A stretch of 60,000 nt of DNA from Apostichopus japonicus (taxonomy: Eukaryota > Echinodermata > Holothuroidea > Aspidochirotida > Stichopodidae). Positions 49,169 through 60,000 of this stretch are shown piece after piece. The position numbers were made by a program, and so were the translations under genes. The stretch is from positions 13,998,678-14,058,677 of the forward strand of contig NC_092579.1 of the NCBI RefSeq assembly GCF_037975245.1. The letters run 5' to 3'. Positions within the stretch are counted from its first letter, which is position 1. Every line of letters begins with the position of its first letter. The notes beneath the pieces were generated by a model. It was not told the DNA's origin and did not search any database. It saw nothing but the letters and a program-made list of their open reading frames with translations.

Positions 49169-49472
49169 TGTGGTGGCCAATTGGCTAAGGCGTCGGACTC
49201 GTGATCAAAGGATTGCTGGTTCGATTCCTGCCTAGTTCATGACGTTGTGTCCTTGGGCAAGATGCTTTATCTCAATTGCCTCTCTCCACACAGGGGTTAA
49301 ATGGGTACCTGTGAGGTAACTTGTCATTGGGCACAGTATATAACTGCTGCCGACTGGAGGGATGGTCTCTGGGACAGGTTATCATTGACCAGGGGTAATA
49401 TAACGTCTGTAAAGCGCTTTGAGACCTATCGCTGGTATAAAGCGCTATATAAAAAAGCAAATATTATTTAAT
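49169..49472 (+). mobile_element. tRNA-derived SINE
   Basis: The head has pol III promoter boxes: A-like TGGCCAATTGGCTAAGG (49174 on) and B box GGTTCGATTCC (49218-49228), 44 bp apart as in tRNA genes. The body has TGTGTCCTTGGGCAAGATGC, a word I recall from SINEs of several animals. The 3' tail AAAGCGCTATATAAA then ATATTATTTAATATTA resembles LINE tails. It is not a functional tRNA: the folded head lacks a proper acceptor stem. A possible target duplication TTGAATT (49157-49163 and ~49478) is weak. Confidence 0.8.
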
Positions 49473-49945
49473 ATTAATTGAATTTATTGTACACAATCGG
49501 AAATTTGGCTTACACAGGTCGTAAATGGAAAAAAAAGAAAAGCAATAGTATAAGTATCAATAGACTGTGATACACATACAGTAATACAAACATATATATA
49601 CAGCAAGTCCTACAAATAAGAAACTTATCTTCTCACATGTGAATTAAATATATGGATAGAATTAAGCACAAATGAGTATCTGTAGCAGGCCCTTATTGTA
49701 CGTGGTGGGCATAAACGCAGTCCAGAGCGGTTGTAAATGTAGTGCTCAAACAAGGGGTGTGTTGGGTCTTGCATGATTTGTTTCACTTTATTGCAGACCC
49801 TCTCATGATACAAGCACACTAACGAAGGTAAGTGAACACCGATTACCCGCTTAGTTCCTTATCATTTAAACCAACATCTTTAAAATACAAATGATAACTG
49901 ATGCTTAAACCTCTCCTTGCTCTCCGTTTCTTTTCCGTGATATAG

Positions 49946-50032
49946 GCATGGTGCGAGCAGAGGAAGAGGTATGGCTACGTGGTGGAGAGGTACTGTGCCA
50001 GCATCAAGACCGAAGCTGCCTTCTATGGAAAG
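49946..50032 (+). CDS. BAIAP2: IMD exon E
   Basis: This exon is 87 nt (29 codons), phase 0 at both ends. The acceptor is CCGTGATATAG after a pyrimidine-rich stretch. The donor is GTGCGGTG, the weakest donor consensus in this gene because it lacks A at +3 and +4. The translation starts AWCEQRKRYGYVVERYCASI and ends EAAFYGK, matching ALTEERRRFCFLVEKQCAVA and SAAYHSK of IRSp53. The RKRY and VVERYC spacing is typical of the penultimate I-BAR helix. The intron before it is 10.5 kb. Confidence 0.9.
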
Positions 50033-50730
50033 GTGCGGTGGTGGGACACTAATAATGTCTTTTCATTTTATATTTATGCTTTTCAGACTTTATTTCTCCG
50101 GAAAAATGCCGCTCCTATCATTCTGCTATTGCTCGCATAATTACCTCTGACTTCTCAATTAACCTAATTAAACAAGTTTCATTACGAGTAAATTTTCTTT
50201 ATTTTCCTAGGTTTTCACCTTTTTAAACATAGAAACTACTACCTATTAGCTCCACATTAAATTTGGAGCATAACAGTAAACTTCTTTCCCCAAATTTGGG
50301 TGTTTTCCCTTTTACAATATGCGTGAAGAAAATCTGTTTTCAAATTTGGAAAAATGTCACAGAATAGGAGTTCAATTAGTATTCTTATATAGGTAGAAAA
50401 AATAATTGGAAATATTGTTATTGGTATTATTATAAGAAATTTCTCCAGAAGATAGGAAATGATATTGAACCAACTGATTTAGTTTTTTGATTACTGATCA
50501 TGTGTTGCACTTCCAACCAAATCTGCGATGAAGTACAATTTTCAAGACAGAATGCCGTGAACTCATTCCCCCCCCCCCCCTTCAAGATTCATCCACCCTA
50601 ACCAGTTGTCCCAAAGGATAATTCAAACAGATCTTGAATCCTAAGATGGTACATAGACCTGCTATGAAACTATTGTAAGGCTGGTCTAATTGTCTTCCAA
50701 AAATGGATATTCTCAAGGATTTAAAGTTTA

Positions 50731-51013
50731 TGAAATGAAGGTGCCTTACCACCTATCAGTGTTAATCTAAGTTCCAGTACATATTATCCACTACTGAGGG
50801 CTATATTTTATTTTTGTAAAGATCAAATACAGTTCAAGGGATTGGTTTCCAACTTGAAGATGACATGTCATTTATCTGCTCCAAATCCAATTTTATGAGG
50901 AGGGAGGTTCTTCATTTTACATCAGAACTTTCGAAAAATTTTGAGGGAATAGTTCAATGACCACACTTACTTTAACAATAGTTCGTCAATAGTTTAACAA
51001 TAGTTCGTCATTC
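50731..51013 (+). repeat. ~250-bp interspersed repeat, copy 1, with flanking 19-bp direct repeats
   Basis: Near-identical to 53267-53519, including CACCTATCAGTGTTAAT, CCAGTACATATTATCCACT, GATGACATGTCATTTATCTG and GGAGGGAGGTTCTTCATTTT. It ends in a short repeated tail (AACAATAGTTCGTC twice). The flanks CTCAAGGATTTAAAGTTTA (50712-50730) and CTCAAGGATATAAAGTTTA (51014-51032) match at 18 of 19 bases, as a retroposon target duplication would. Confidence 0.7.
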
Positions 51014-53266
51014 CTCAAGGATATAAAGTTTAAAATTTAAAGTAGTGTGAAAGTCGTGTAATGTATATAATGTAAATAAATCACTTAATAATGCGCCAAA
51101 AATCCAGTGCCGAAGGCTTGTTCGAAGGCACAGTCGAGAGCTTAAAGATGAAAGTATCTATATATAATACATCCACGGTTCAAATTTTCATTCAAGTCCT
51201 GTTAGTACAAGAAGATGTATTACTACGTTTCAAACGTACTGTCATCCGCTCTAGACTGAGTATCAAGATGAAATCAAATCTAAGTTACCAGTATTCAATA
51301 TGATTGTGGTAAACAATAATCATCACTAAATTATTTTACGTGGACAAAAAAATTATCTCCAGAGGATAAAAATGTCAAGTAATGAAGCAGTCTTCTATGC
51401 TAACTAACTTCATGGCAACAAATAAACTGCTTTAATTTCAGTTAAAAAATAGTCATCGTGCGAATGTCAGTATCGACATCAATAAACTTTGAAAATGAAA
51501 TGAAACGATCATAAATGAGGCAGACGTAATGATGCTGTTCAAAAGTAAGTCACTTTGAAATGAAACAGAACCTTAAACATCATTTAAGACAGATAGGATT
51601 TCAAGGAAGCATGAAAGGAAAAGGAAAAGGAAAAGTGAGCAGAGAGTCGTGCTACTGCAAAACGGAAGGACATAAAAGGAAGATTTATTTTATTATTCAC
51701 AAAGAAAGACACCATTGTTGTTTGTCATATCATATCGTACACATAACGTAGCAAAACCTGTCCAGTCAGGGATCTTGTATGTCAGTAGCAATACTATTAA
51801 TAATGCAATAACACCAGTCCTATAATATTGCAACCCACACTGAAGTCTAGTATTGCTGGACAGACCACCCTTTAATCATGCGGGGAGGTGTGGGGGAGGG
51901 GGTCAGAGGGAGGGGGTATGTGCTAAAGTTACAACCTTGAAGTGGTAGTCGTATTGTATCATTCTGGCCTCATAAAATAGAACACAAAGCCAAGGATCAT
52001 CATTGACTTATATGACAAAGATCTTAGTGAAGATCGAACAACTCTCCCAGACAGCTAAGAGAAACCCGGTTCCATTTGGGGGGAGAGACATATCCTAGTC
52101 GTGTCCGGGAAGTGTCATTTTGTAAATCTGTGATATCATAATGTCACTAGGATCTCAATGCTTTTACTTTCTCTTGGCTCTTTGCTTTTCTTATTTTCAA
52201 GTTAGAAATGTCAACAGTGTCAACACTTTAACTGATGCAACCATTAGGTCATATTAAGAGGTGCAATCTCTTAGATTGAGCATTTGAAGAAAAAAAAAAA
52301 CATCTCCATGACAGAAAATAAAGATTTGTAGCAAATCAGGAAATACGTGAATAATTGAAGCAGTTATGGTTGCGATGATGTCATATTTAGACTTGAACTA
52401 GTTTTCAGCCCTGTCTGTGATAAAAAAAACTTGACATATTCCAAATGCTGGGAACGGGTTTGTGTCTCCTTAAGTAGTGCAGATCTAAATTTATACTATA
52501 ATACCCCAAGGCTTCCAAGTTGGTTAAATGAAAGGAGAATTTGGACAAAACTTTTAAAATGGTATTAGGCTTTAAACACAAAGCTCATTCCAACTTCTTC
52601 TGGAAGAAGGCAAAAGAAATCAGCTTTGGTCCTGGACTATTTAAACAGCGCAGAAGTGTTTGGTATAGAGTAAATATGGTGGGAATTTGAGAACAGGTAT
52701 TATGAAGTTTTAGTTTTTAACTAAATGAAAAGCAACAAGAATTAAGCTAAGCATGGTATATACTGTATATATGCCTGGGTATAAATTAGCACTAAGTGAA
52801 ATATATACCCACATCCACTACAGAAGCAATCTGCACAACACAAGACTACCTAATTAGATTCACAACATCCAAAACATACCTCCTTAGCAATGGGACATCA
52901 CTCAAAACATGCAAATTACTGAGTGAATATTCAAAGTATTCTAATTAGCATAAACTAGAACATAAAGATCAGATACATTTTAATCAAAAATGCTGTCTTT
53001 TAACTGGCAATTTTCCTACTCCTATTTCAGTACTTTTCACAGACCAGTTTTATATAATAATACAAATTGAGATGCGTTTTAGCGTGTGGATGGATAACTG
53101 GATGTAACATTATCCAAAACGAATCCTCTTTTATTACAGAAGAGGTTTTAAATTTCTTTAAAAGGTTAATGGAAACCTGTGATGTTCAGTCAAGCAGTTA
53201 ATTTCAAAGTTACATCCAAGTGGCCATTGCCATAGTAACCAGTGTTGAAACTGTTACCTGTAATAT

Positions 53267-53519
53267 TGAAATGAAGGTGCCTTTCCACCTATCAGTGTTA
53301 ATTTAAGTTCCAGTACATATTATCCACTGCTGATGGGCTATTTTTATTTTGTAAAGATCAAATTTAATTCAAGGATTGGTTTCCAACTTGAAGATGACAT
53401 GTCATTTATCTGCTCCAAATCCAATTTGATTTGGAGGGAGGTTCTTCATTTTACATCAGAACTTTCTAAAAAAATATTTGAGGGTATAGTTCAACGGCCA
53501 CACTTACTTAAACAATAGT
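53267..53519 (+). repeat. ~250-bp interspersed repeat, copy 2
   Basis: Direct copy of 50731-50983 about 2.5 kb downstream, with a few substitutions and small indels. No clear flanking duplication. Confidence 0.75.
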
Positions 53520-54672
53520 CAAATAAGTTTGAAACAGACTCTCGGTTTCTATGGAAACCAATCGTACTGTTTGTCCTTGTTTTTTCCTGTGACCTACTTT
53601 ATTTAACATATATACATAATTTGAATAAACAAGGAACCAATGATAGGCCTGCTGAGAGTGGAAAGTAAGGACTTTGCAAAATGATGTCATCAAAACATTT
53701 TAATGTACTGGAATTGTTTTTTTAATTTCTGCCGAAAAATTTCCATGACTAGGTATATATATATATATATATACATATTTATATATATAAATTTCTCCGT
53801 AATATCATACAACGAACCCACATGAGTTGGCATAACGGCTAACAGTGTATTGCTTCACCTACTGATATGTTTTTATACATCTATCATACACATTTGACTT
53901 TTCTTCATAATCATACAACCGACAGTCGATCTCACTGGTTTTAAACCCACATAGTTCACATCTAATTTTTTTGTCAGAATATCGGATGAAAATGTTGAGC
54001 TAGCAAGTTTTAACTCCCTATGTGTGACGACAACGACATGTACATTAGTCATAACCTGTGTGCACAACATGCCTTAGTATTAATTACCACTTGATAGGGT
54101 GGCAGCTGCTTTATCTCTCTCCCATCCCATCAAAAGTACTTCCATCTTTTACTAAAGAGCTGGGTTTGAATTGCTTCCTTTGCAGTCAATGTTTCTACCC
54201 TCCTTTTTTAACCAGAACCTGCAGCTGTATAGCTTTTAGATATGATTACTACCTGCTTTTCCATGTATTTAACTCTCATCTTTAAAAGACATTATCTAAA
54301 GATTCCTCTGTTTAAGCAGTCTGTGGGTTTGCTAATTAATGGTGGAGATTTAACAGCCGTACCAAAGTGTATAGCCATTAATACACTGCCTTTGATTTCC
54401 TGGTGAACAATGCCAAGTTACTTTTTAGTTACAAGTAGATGCATAAAGAAATCAGAGTTGAAGCATTTGACTGTTTCTATTTTTAAAAAAAAACAACAAA
54501 GAAACAAGACAAAATAATTGTATAAAGCAACAATGAGAAAGATTCTTTACTTTGTATGGTGCGCATGGTGACAATTTCACCAGTTGAAACTGTATATATG
54601 GGAAGAACTGAGACAATTTAAAATGTACCGTGTCGATTGTGAAATAATTTTAAATATAATAAAAATATAAAA

Positions 54673-54675
<3 letters not shown>

Positions 54676-54727
<52 letters not shown>

Positions 54728-54735
54728 TATATAAT
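54676..54735. repeat. (TA)n microsatellite
   Basis: Long TA run with one A insertion, flanked by A-rich DNA. Confidence 0.95.
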
Positions 54736-55894
54736 AAAAAAACTCACATTGACAACAATAAACAGCAGAAATGTTTAACCTCAGAAATATGTGTCAGAAC
54801 ATTTAACATAACACTGAAAATTGAGTCAGAAATTTGGATGGAAATATTTCTCTCATGTTATGTACAGTATGTATTATAGACAGCTTTTAGAATAGCCTAT
54901 ATCCTTTCGTCTCTAGTCTTAATGATAGCAATTGTAACTTTCCAAATAAATTACTCACTGAATTCTCAACTGTTTTGTGTTGGAAGTAAATATACGTCAT
55001 TACATTTATATGGAAAACTGGACTTAATATTTATCTATATGTCGAGACTGGAGGCATGTAGAATTTGTTGTGTTATTATGTCATCGTGAAATGAAACCAT
55101 CTTCTTTAAGCCAATATTTGTGGTCTTATGCAACAGTGACTTAATGAATGCAATCAGCCAAAGGTTATTAAGAGGAAAACTTTCAATTTAAAATCATCTT
55201 TGAGCGTCACATGATCTAATGTAGGAGGCCTTGTCGGTATGAACTGATGCCTCACAAATGTGTTAATGTATGTGGAAAGTGTTGTGCCTAGTTCAAATTA
55301 TTGTTATTGGAAAACCATTGACCATGTGTATAGAAACGATGTTATGGTTATAGGAAAACCATTTGACCATGTGTATAGAAACGTCTGTTAAAATAGTGTA
55401 TTTACCTTTTAAGCAGGAAACTGTCGTGCAAACAGTGAACAAAGGTTAACTGTCAACTTTGTGTGCTCAGATTGTGTTTGTATATATGTATAGATCTACT
55501 GTATGTATAGTAATTTTTAACATTAGGTCTACCAAAAAAATATAAAATAAACACAATCAAAGGTTGGCAATTCTCAGAAATCTGCTACAACCTTCAAGCT
55601 GGACTATCAGCATAAAATTATCTTTCTTATCGTCAAACATGACAGATTAAGATACTACATCTTCTGTTCCTGTTTCAGAATTTAATAAATTGATGATTTT
55701 GGGGCAGATTATACACATGTATTTTGAAAATGGTGTACCTCAGTTAAGTATAACATGTCATGGGCAAATTCCGTTTAATAATCAGGTTCATCAAAGCCTT
55801 GATGGAAATGGCATTTTCTGTTATCTGTGCTCGAGAACATTCTGCTATCTGATATCAGCAGCTTACAGATAATTTTTTTCCCCTCTCTCGGTAG

Positions 55895-55990
55895 GCGCAA
55901 AGTGTCCTTCAGTATCGTTTACCCAAGTGGTCCGAGAGTTGTGAGAAGCCCTACAAGCTTCCAGAGGAATGCGAGGAAATGCTGAGCATG
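55895..55990 (+). CDS. BAIAP2: IMD exon F, end of the I-BAR fold
   Basis: This exon is 96 nt (32 codons), phase 0 at both ends. The acceptor is a good pyrimidine tract ending CTCTCTCGGTAG and the donor is GTAAGATT. The translation begins AQSVLQYRLPKWSESCEKPY and ends EEMLSM. It matches LLAQKLPLWQQACADPSKIP and RAVQLMQ, the last helix and exit turn of the IMD. The Leu-Pro-x-Trp (RLPKW) motif is shared with vertebrate IRSp53 (KLPLW). A cysteine at SESC aligns with that of QQAC. Confidence 0.9.
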
Positions 55991-57025
55991 GTAAGATTTT
56001 TGAAAAGATGTTGTTCTGTTCTCTGGGGGTAGTGGCAGCCCCCAAGCACAACCTCTTTCGTACTGGAAACTCCTGCACCCTTTCCCACTACCAAATCTAG
56101 CACAGTCAGGCCCATATTTTCAACATCATGCTGAAAGAATAATAAATAGTCGGCTTTAACTTTCTAGAGTAGTAAAATTCATCCAGGGATATCACATCAT
56201 ACCGCAGGTGCATTTGGAATTCTTCAATTCACTTTTAGGTTCTCAGTTTGGAGAGAACTGTTGTGCACATCACTCAGTGTAGACTTTATACTGAAAATCA
56301 CAAAAAGGTTTAGATTTCATCTTTGATGACAACAAAATTTTAAGGCTGCTAAAGAATTGCTACAAAATTTCCAAAAGGAGTTTTTGGTCCTAACTCTTGA
56401 AGTGTAATATTTGGATATTGCGGTGTGAAGAATTAAACATTGGCATACCTTTATATAGTAAAAAGTAAACTGCTATGAGGTTGGCCAGGCAAGATGTGGG
56501 AAATTACTATGCCCAATTTGTCTTTGTTTTTCTAGCAAATTTGTAGAATCAAAACTGAATTGCAATGTTTGTTGTTTCGAATTGGTTATGGGGATATAAA
56601 ACTAGAATGTGAAGCTCAAGTGAAAGATCAGCTTTAGTTCAAACTTCCTGTCAATCAGAAACAAACAGGAAAAGAAAGGAGAAATTGCATGAGCCATAGC
56701 AGCAACTTTTTATTTTGTGAGTATAGGTTATTACCATGAGTACAAAAAGATATATATTATCATCAATTACCTTTACAACCAATTGGAGAGAAACCTATAT
56801 TTTTGATGTCAGGTTTTGTGTGGTAAACAAACTGTGATTAATGGAAATCTCTCCCACAGTCATATTGCAACATTCAGTACCAGTTTTAAGAACCGCTTAT
56901 GGAGATGTCCCTTTTTTCAGATGAATTTTTCTTTTCTTCAGACAAGCCACCACCAAGGTTTTCTCTATAATGATAACAACTTGGTCAACACTCTTTTGCA
57001 CACTTTACCTTTTTATATATTGTAG
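55991..57025 (+). other. Intron F-G, 1.0 kb
   Basis: Donor is GTAAGATT, acceptor is TATTGTAG. No repeat or gene recognised. Confidence 0.7.
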
Positions 57026-57130
57026 AACTTCTCTGGCCCATTAGAAAGCCCTTTGCACATGGAACTTCGCAATTCTATGAAGATGATTGCCAAAGGCAAA
57101 GAGGATAGCAGCGGCTCAGAGAAGTCTCAG
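57026..57130 (+). CDS. BAIAP2: Linker exon G after the IMD
   Basis: This exon is 105 nt (35 codons), phase 0 at both ends. The acceptor is TATATATTGTAG and the donor is GTATAAGA. The translation begins NFSGPLESPLHMELRNSMKM and ends SSGSEKSQ. It lies beyond the conserved I-BAR fold, is rich in Ser, Lys and Met, and looks like the start of the flexible linker that in this family leads toward the SH3 domain. Evidence is the phase match to exon F, an open frame across the interval and both splice signals; sequence conservation is not visible to me, so this exon is less certain than A-F. If the following intron were retained the frame would stop at once (GTA TAA). An overlapping ORF from 57087 is in another frame. 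Confidence 0.7.
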
Positions 57131-60000
57131 GTATAAGATGGAAAAAGAAAGAAATGCGAAACTTGAACTTACTCAAGTCTGCTCACCTGCCATTTGTTCT
57201 TCTGTTCAATCATGTCATTTGCCTGCAATGTCTCACACACATGTTTTTTCTTGCACCTTGACTGGAAACACCCTTCTTCACCTTTATTACTTACTTTTCT
57301 TTCTTCCTTTCTCTATATTCTTGATCGGCATTTGTCATTCCTTTCTATTCTCTTTTGCTACTTTCTTTGTTTCTGGTTGTTTCATTGTCTTGTAACCTCT
57401 GAGATGATACCCAAAAAATGTTGAAAAAAAGTTTGCTTTGAATGATAATCCATTTGGTTTTCTTTCTTTCTTTTTTTCCCCTGAATATTCAGTGCTTCCT
57501 TGTCACCGTTTTAATCGTCAAGTTTAATACAAAAGTGTGCTTCAGCTCCGCCCCCCTTTTGTTTACATTTCAGTACTCATTTGCTAACAAGGCGGAATAA
57601 TTATCAAGTCACTTTGCTTAATCATTTTTCAAGAGGAAGTTGGGAAAACTTTTGGGTTAAATGCCAACAACTGCTTGTACACTACTTCACTGTATTCATG
57701 GTACTCAAATTTTTAGTTAATAATTATCTTTCATAAGTAATGTGAAGATTGTCCTTCTTACAAAGACATACCTTGATGTTTTATGGTTTTATATTTTCTG
57801 ACCATTGCCAATTATTTAAGTTTAATAACCACTTTAATAAAACAAATATCACAAATATCACTAAAAGGTGACCAGACATCCTCAATTTCCAGGTTGGAAA
57901 GTTGGAAAAAAGAACTTGAAACGTAAAATCGGATTGTATGCAAGTACAAACATAAAGACAACCGAAATAATTGAAATATTCCATAGCCTGTAATTCACAT
58001 GGAATTCAGCCATGTCCCTACCCAAGACTATACTTTCATCTTCTCTGTATAAATGGATACTAGCCTAAAACCAACTGGTTGATATCAATGGCAAAGTCCA
58101 CTAAAAAATCTTCAACAATTCAGAACTTTCTGAGATTCTCCCTAATCTTTATAAGTTAGCAGGAAATGATAATCAGTATATTAGCTTGATATTTCAAGTT
58201 CTGCCTTCTTTGCATGGCAATATCTTCTGTCAAGAAAATTCTTGCAAACAAACTTCTCTGATACTGGTTAGTATCACAATGGATCTGGACCCCTAGAATG
58301 ACAGATTATGACACTGTCTGATAGTTTGTTGCCTAACATTCAGCCTACCATACATGCATAGCACATGTAACACAGCCTAGCCTTATTTTGACACTGCTAA
58401 GGTAGCTGCCTAACAACGTTTACACTTTAACACTCTGCCTGGTGCAGCCAATACAGCAATATGTCTTCATGTTTGTTTGCTGGGGAGAGCTAACCAGCTT
58501 GCAATTCAAATACAAATAAGTATAATGCAATTCAGTGATCTCTCAACATAAGAGTGAAATTGTCAAGTGATTTTAAAGTTCTCGAAAGTTCTATGAGATA
58601 ACATGCGCCATTGTCAGATGTTTTTGTGAAAAATGATCTAATTTTAACATCAGGAAGCATTTTTTATTTGATTGTTCTTAGGAAGTACTGACATTTTAAA
58701 AGTGCTGTATGCATGGTTCACAAATATTTGTCTGTTATTTTTGGTTTCACTTGTTATATTATATAAGTGTCACTTGGTGGCTGAATTTATTTTTGAAGGA
58801 TGTTTTAATTTCCAAAAGCAGTGTGTGTGCAGCTCAAGGGTCTTCCATAATGAAAGGTCTTGATCAACATTCCTTTTCATCTACATGGATGAACTTTGAT
58901 CTTGTTAAATCCACGGATCTCTACCTGTTTTCAAACTGTGTAACACATATAAGTCTCACGTTACGACATTCTGACCGTTACGCGGTTCGTGAACTATATC
59001 CACACATAAGTACATGTCGTTCAATTTCAGTAAGGGATCTTCCTCCTAGTTACAACTATTTTGACTAACCCGCTCTTCATAATATACATCCCGAATGGTT
59101 ATTGAATATAGTCAAGCTTGCAAAGTTTTGACATTTTTTTGCATCTTTTGACAGTTGTCATAATTTCCGTGTTCTGTAATTGTTGATCTGAGAGTTGCTG
59201 ATCTTATTTTCAGGGCGAAGGAATCTTTCTTCTCACAATTTGTTGTTGTCTTGATCCTGATTTTGTACAAATTTCACAAAAGTTGGAATCTTTAAAAGAT
59301 ATTAAGTATCAACATTCTTCATTTGCAAAAAAATATCCATAGAAAACCTTCATGTCTGTAAAAGATTTATGTAAATGCATTTTTCTCTGGATATATCCTT
59401 TAGATTTATGCTTAATTGTAATAATAAAGGTAGCAATAAAAAAAAGAAGTATTTGTCATGCATTTGTCAGAGATAGAGTGTGACAATTCGTACTGATTAA
59501 ACATTCTTAAATCAAAAATTCTGATCAAAAATATCTTACTTATTAATAAATCCATTAAACATACTTTTGTCATTCGTGGCAGCTAAACAAATAGACTATT
59601 GGGGAATAATAGCTTCTGGTGTGGTCTCTGGGTTAATCTGATATATGAGGCAATGAAACTCTGTATGTATACGTCAAGAAGCACTGTCTGCAGTGTGGCT
59701 GAGGATGTGCATATGGCTTATAACATGGTACTGCCCTCAGTTTCATCGTTCGGATGAGGTGTATTAATTTTACAGATCTCTAGAATATGTCAATCCAAAA
59801 CTTATCATGATGAATCTGTCTCACAGTGTTCGGTATTACTCTGCATTCATTTCCATGCATGGTTAAGGAGCCATACGATGAGTCATTTCTATAGTTTCAG
59901 TCGAGTGGCTCATAAAGCGATTGACCACCTGTGGTCTCCAGTCCAGGCATGGCTTTAGCCTTTTGTTTCACGGGGTTCTTCAGTATCATATCCCTTGAAA
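57131..60000 (+). other. Start of the intron after exon G, or 3' flank
   Basis: It begins with donor GTATAAGA. No further exon with a matching phase-0 acceptor was recognised to the end of the window; sequence is AT-rich with a pyrimidine-rich stretch at 57285-57480. The downstream BAIAP2 exons (linker, SH3) are presumably beyond 60000. Confidence 0.55.

Larger units (their letters stand above)
39454..49945 (+). other. Intron D-E, 10.5 kb
   Basis: Donor is GTGGGT, acceptor is GATATAG. It contains tandem octamer words (39811-39830), a polypurine tract (41690-41752), a ~120-bp tandem duplication (43237-43485), an R1 copy, the 22-bp array, the G-rich minisatellite, a TTAA-flanked element and a SINE. 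The spans 39840-43230, 43490-44640, 45980-47290 and 48420-49160 show no supported gene. Confidence 0.75.
50033..55894 (+). other. Intron E-F, 5.9 kb
   Basis: Donor is GTGCGG, acceptor is GGTAG after a pyrimidine tract. It contains a paired ~250-bp repeat (50731 and 53267), a quadruplex-like G-rich tract (51881-51917), (TA)n at 54676-54735 and a ~47-bp tandem duplication at about 55290-55384. No exon or RNA gene seen elsewhere. Confidence 0.75.
12020..57130 (+). other. BAIAP2: BAIAP2/IRSp53-like IMD (I-BAR) gene, partial, seven internal exons
   Basis: Seven exons (A-G) have consistent phases and AG/GT borders and join to 710 nt, about 236 codons, covering nearly all of an IRSp53/MIM homology domain and the start of the linker after it. 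From AETYRQIEAE at the end of exon B through EVKKLQKKTQ in exon D the translation lines up with human IRSp53 residues of about 80-149 without a gap, and from KYLEKE to RKRYGYV it is gap-free again (alignment from memory of the family). In known members this domain dimerises, binds PI(4,5)P2-rich membrane and F-actin, and supports filopodia downstream of Rac/Cdc42. Missing are about 43 N-terminal residues and all C-terminal regions (CRIB-like segment, SH3), presumably in exons outside the window. BAIAP2 fits better than MTSS1 (MIM): exon A resembles the VKMGELASESQGSKELG stretch. Which BAIAP2 paralogue cannot be told; invertebrates may have one. Confidence 0.88.

Noticed and set aside
49169-49241. 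Possible functional tRNA gene
   Set aside because: A and B boxes are present, but the acceptor stem and anticodon arm are poor and the sequence continues into a SINE body and tail.
50731-53519. Pair of ~250-bp direct repeats as LTRs of a retroelement
   Set aside because: No TG...CA ends, primer site, polypurine tract or gag/pol frames between them; copy 1 has its own flanking duplication, favouring two separate insertions.
57087-57395. 102-codon ORF beginning MPKAKRIAAAQ
   Set aside because: It overlaps exon G in a different frame; the exon frame has splice sites and phase continuity.

Overview
The window is metazoan genomic DNA that is AT-rich (roughly one third G+C by eye), intron-dominated and repeat-dense. 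The only convincing protein-coding signal is one gene on the + strand, spread over seven small exons between 12020 and 57130. Joined in order with their splice sites, the exons give about 236 codons of an IMD (I-BAR) domain of the BAIAP2/IRSp53 type. From the end of exon B into the middle of exon D the translation aligns to human IRSp53 without a gap, including the paired-lysine patch KKLQKK. The first ~43 residues of the domain (upstream exons) and everything after the linker (where IRSp53 has its SH3 region) lie outside the window or were not found. The small split exons, large introns, sequence divergence and repeat types suggest an invertebrate deuterostome, possibly an echinoderm such as a sea cucumber. 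That assignment is an inference and is not proved by the sequence.

Layout: 1-12019 is the upstream intron or 5' flank. It holds a decayed LINE 3' end (~1.8-2.0 kb), a complete 1,225-bp hAT-like non-autonomous element (2918-4142), a repeat rich in TGACCT half-sites (4.35-4.65 kb), a ~1-kb minisatellite (6.4-7.4 kb), a 398-bp hAT-like MITE (11183-11580) and two broken tandem copies of the start of the next exon (11812-11985). Exon A is 12020-12106. Intron 12107-19877 holds a small MITE, a 2-kb higher-order satellite (14.3-16.3 kb) and a ~180-bp three-copy repeat. Exons B (19878-19939) and C (21507-21623) follow. The 17.7-kb intron after C has a third hAT-like element, a near-complete foldback hairpin (23943-24108), a 60-bp/180-bp minisatellite (29.2-30.1 kb) and a 1.8-kb GAGTCAGT-rich array (37.1-38.9 kb). 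Exon D is 39298-39453. The next intron holds a striking 22-bp array (45.3-46.0 kb), a G-rich minisatellite (47.3-47.8 kb), a TTAA-flanked element (47797-48412) and a tRNA-derived SINE (~49.17-49.47 kb). Exons E (49946-50032), F (55895-55990) and G (57026-57130) complete the visible gene. A duplicated ~250-bp repeat sits between E and F.

The seven exons make one product. In the known family the IMD is a dimeric helical bundle that binds phosphoinositide membranes and actin and drives outward membrane protrusion. The rest of the window is non-coding. Its most informative content is repeat biology: partial exon triplication, several mobile elements with identifiable target-site duplications, and at least seven tandem arrays inside one gene. 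I found no CRISPR array, rRNA, functional tRNA or second protein gene.
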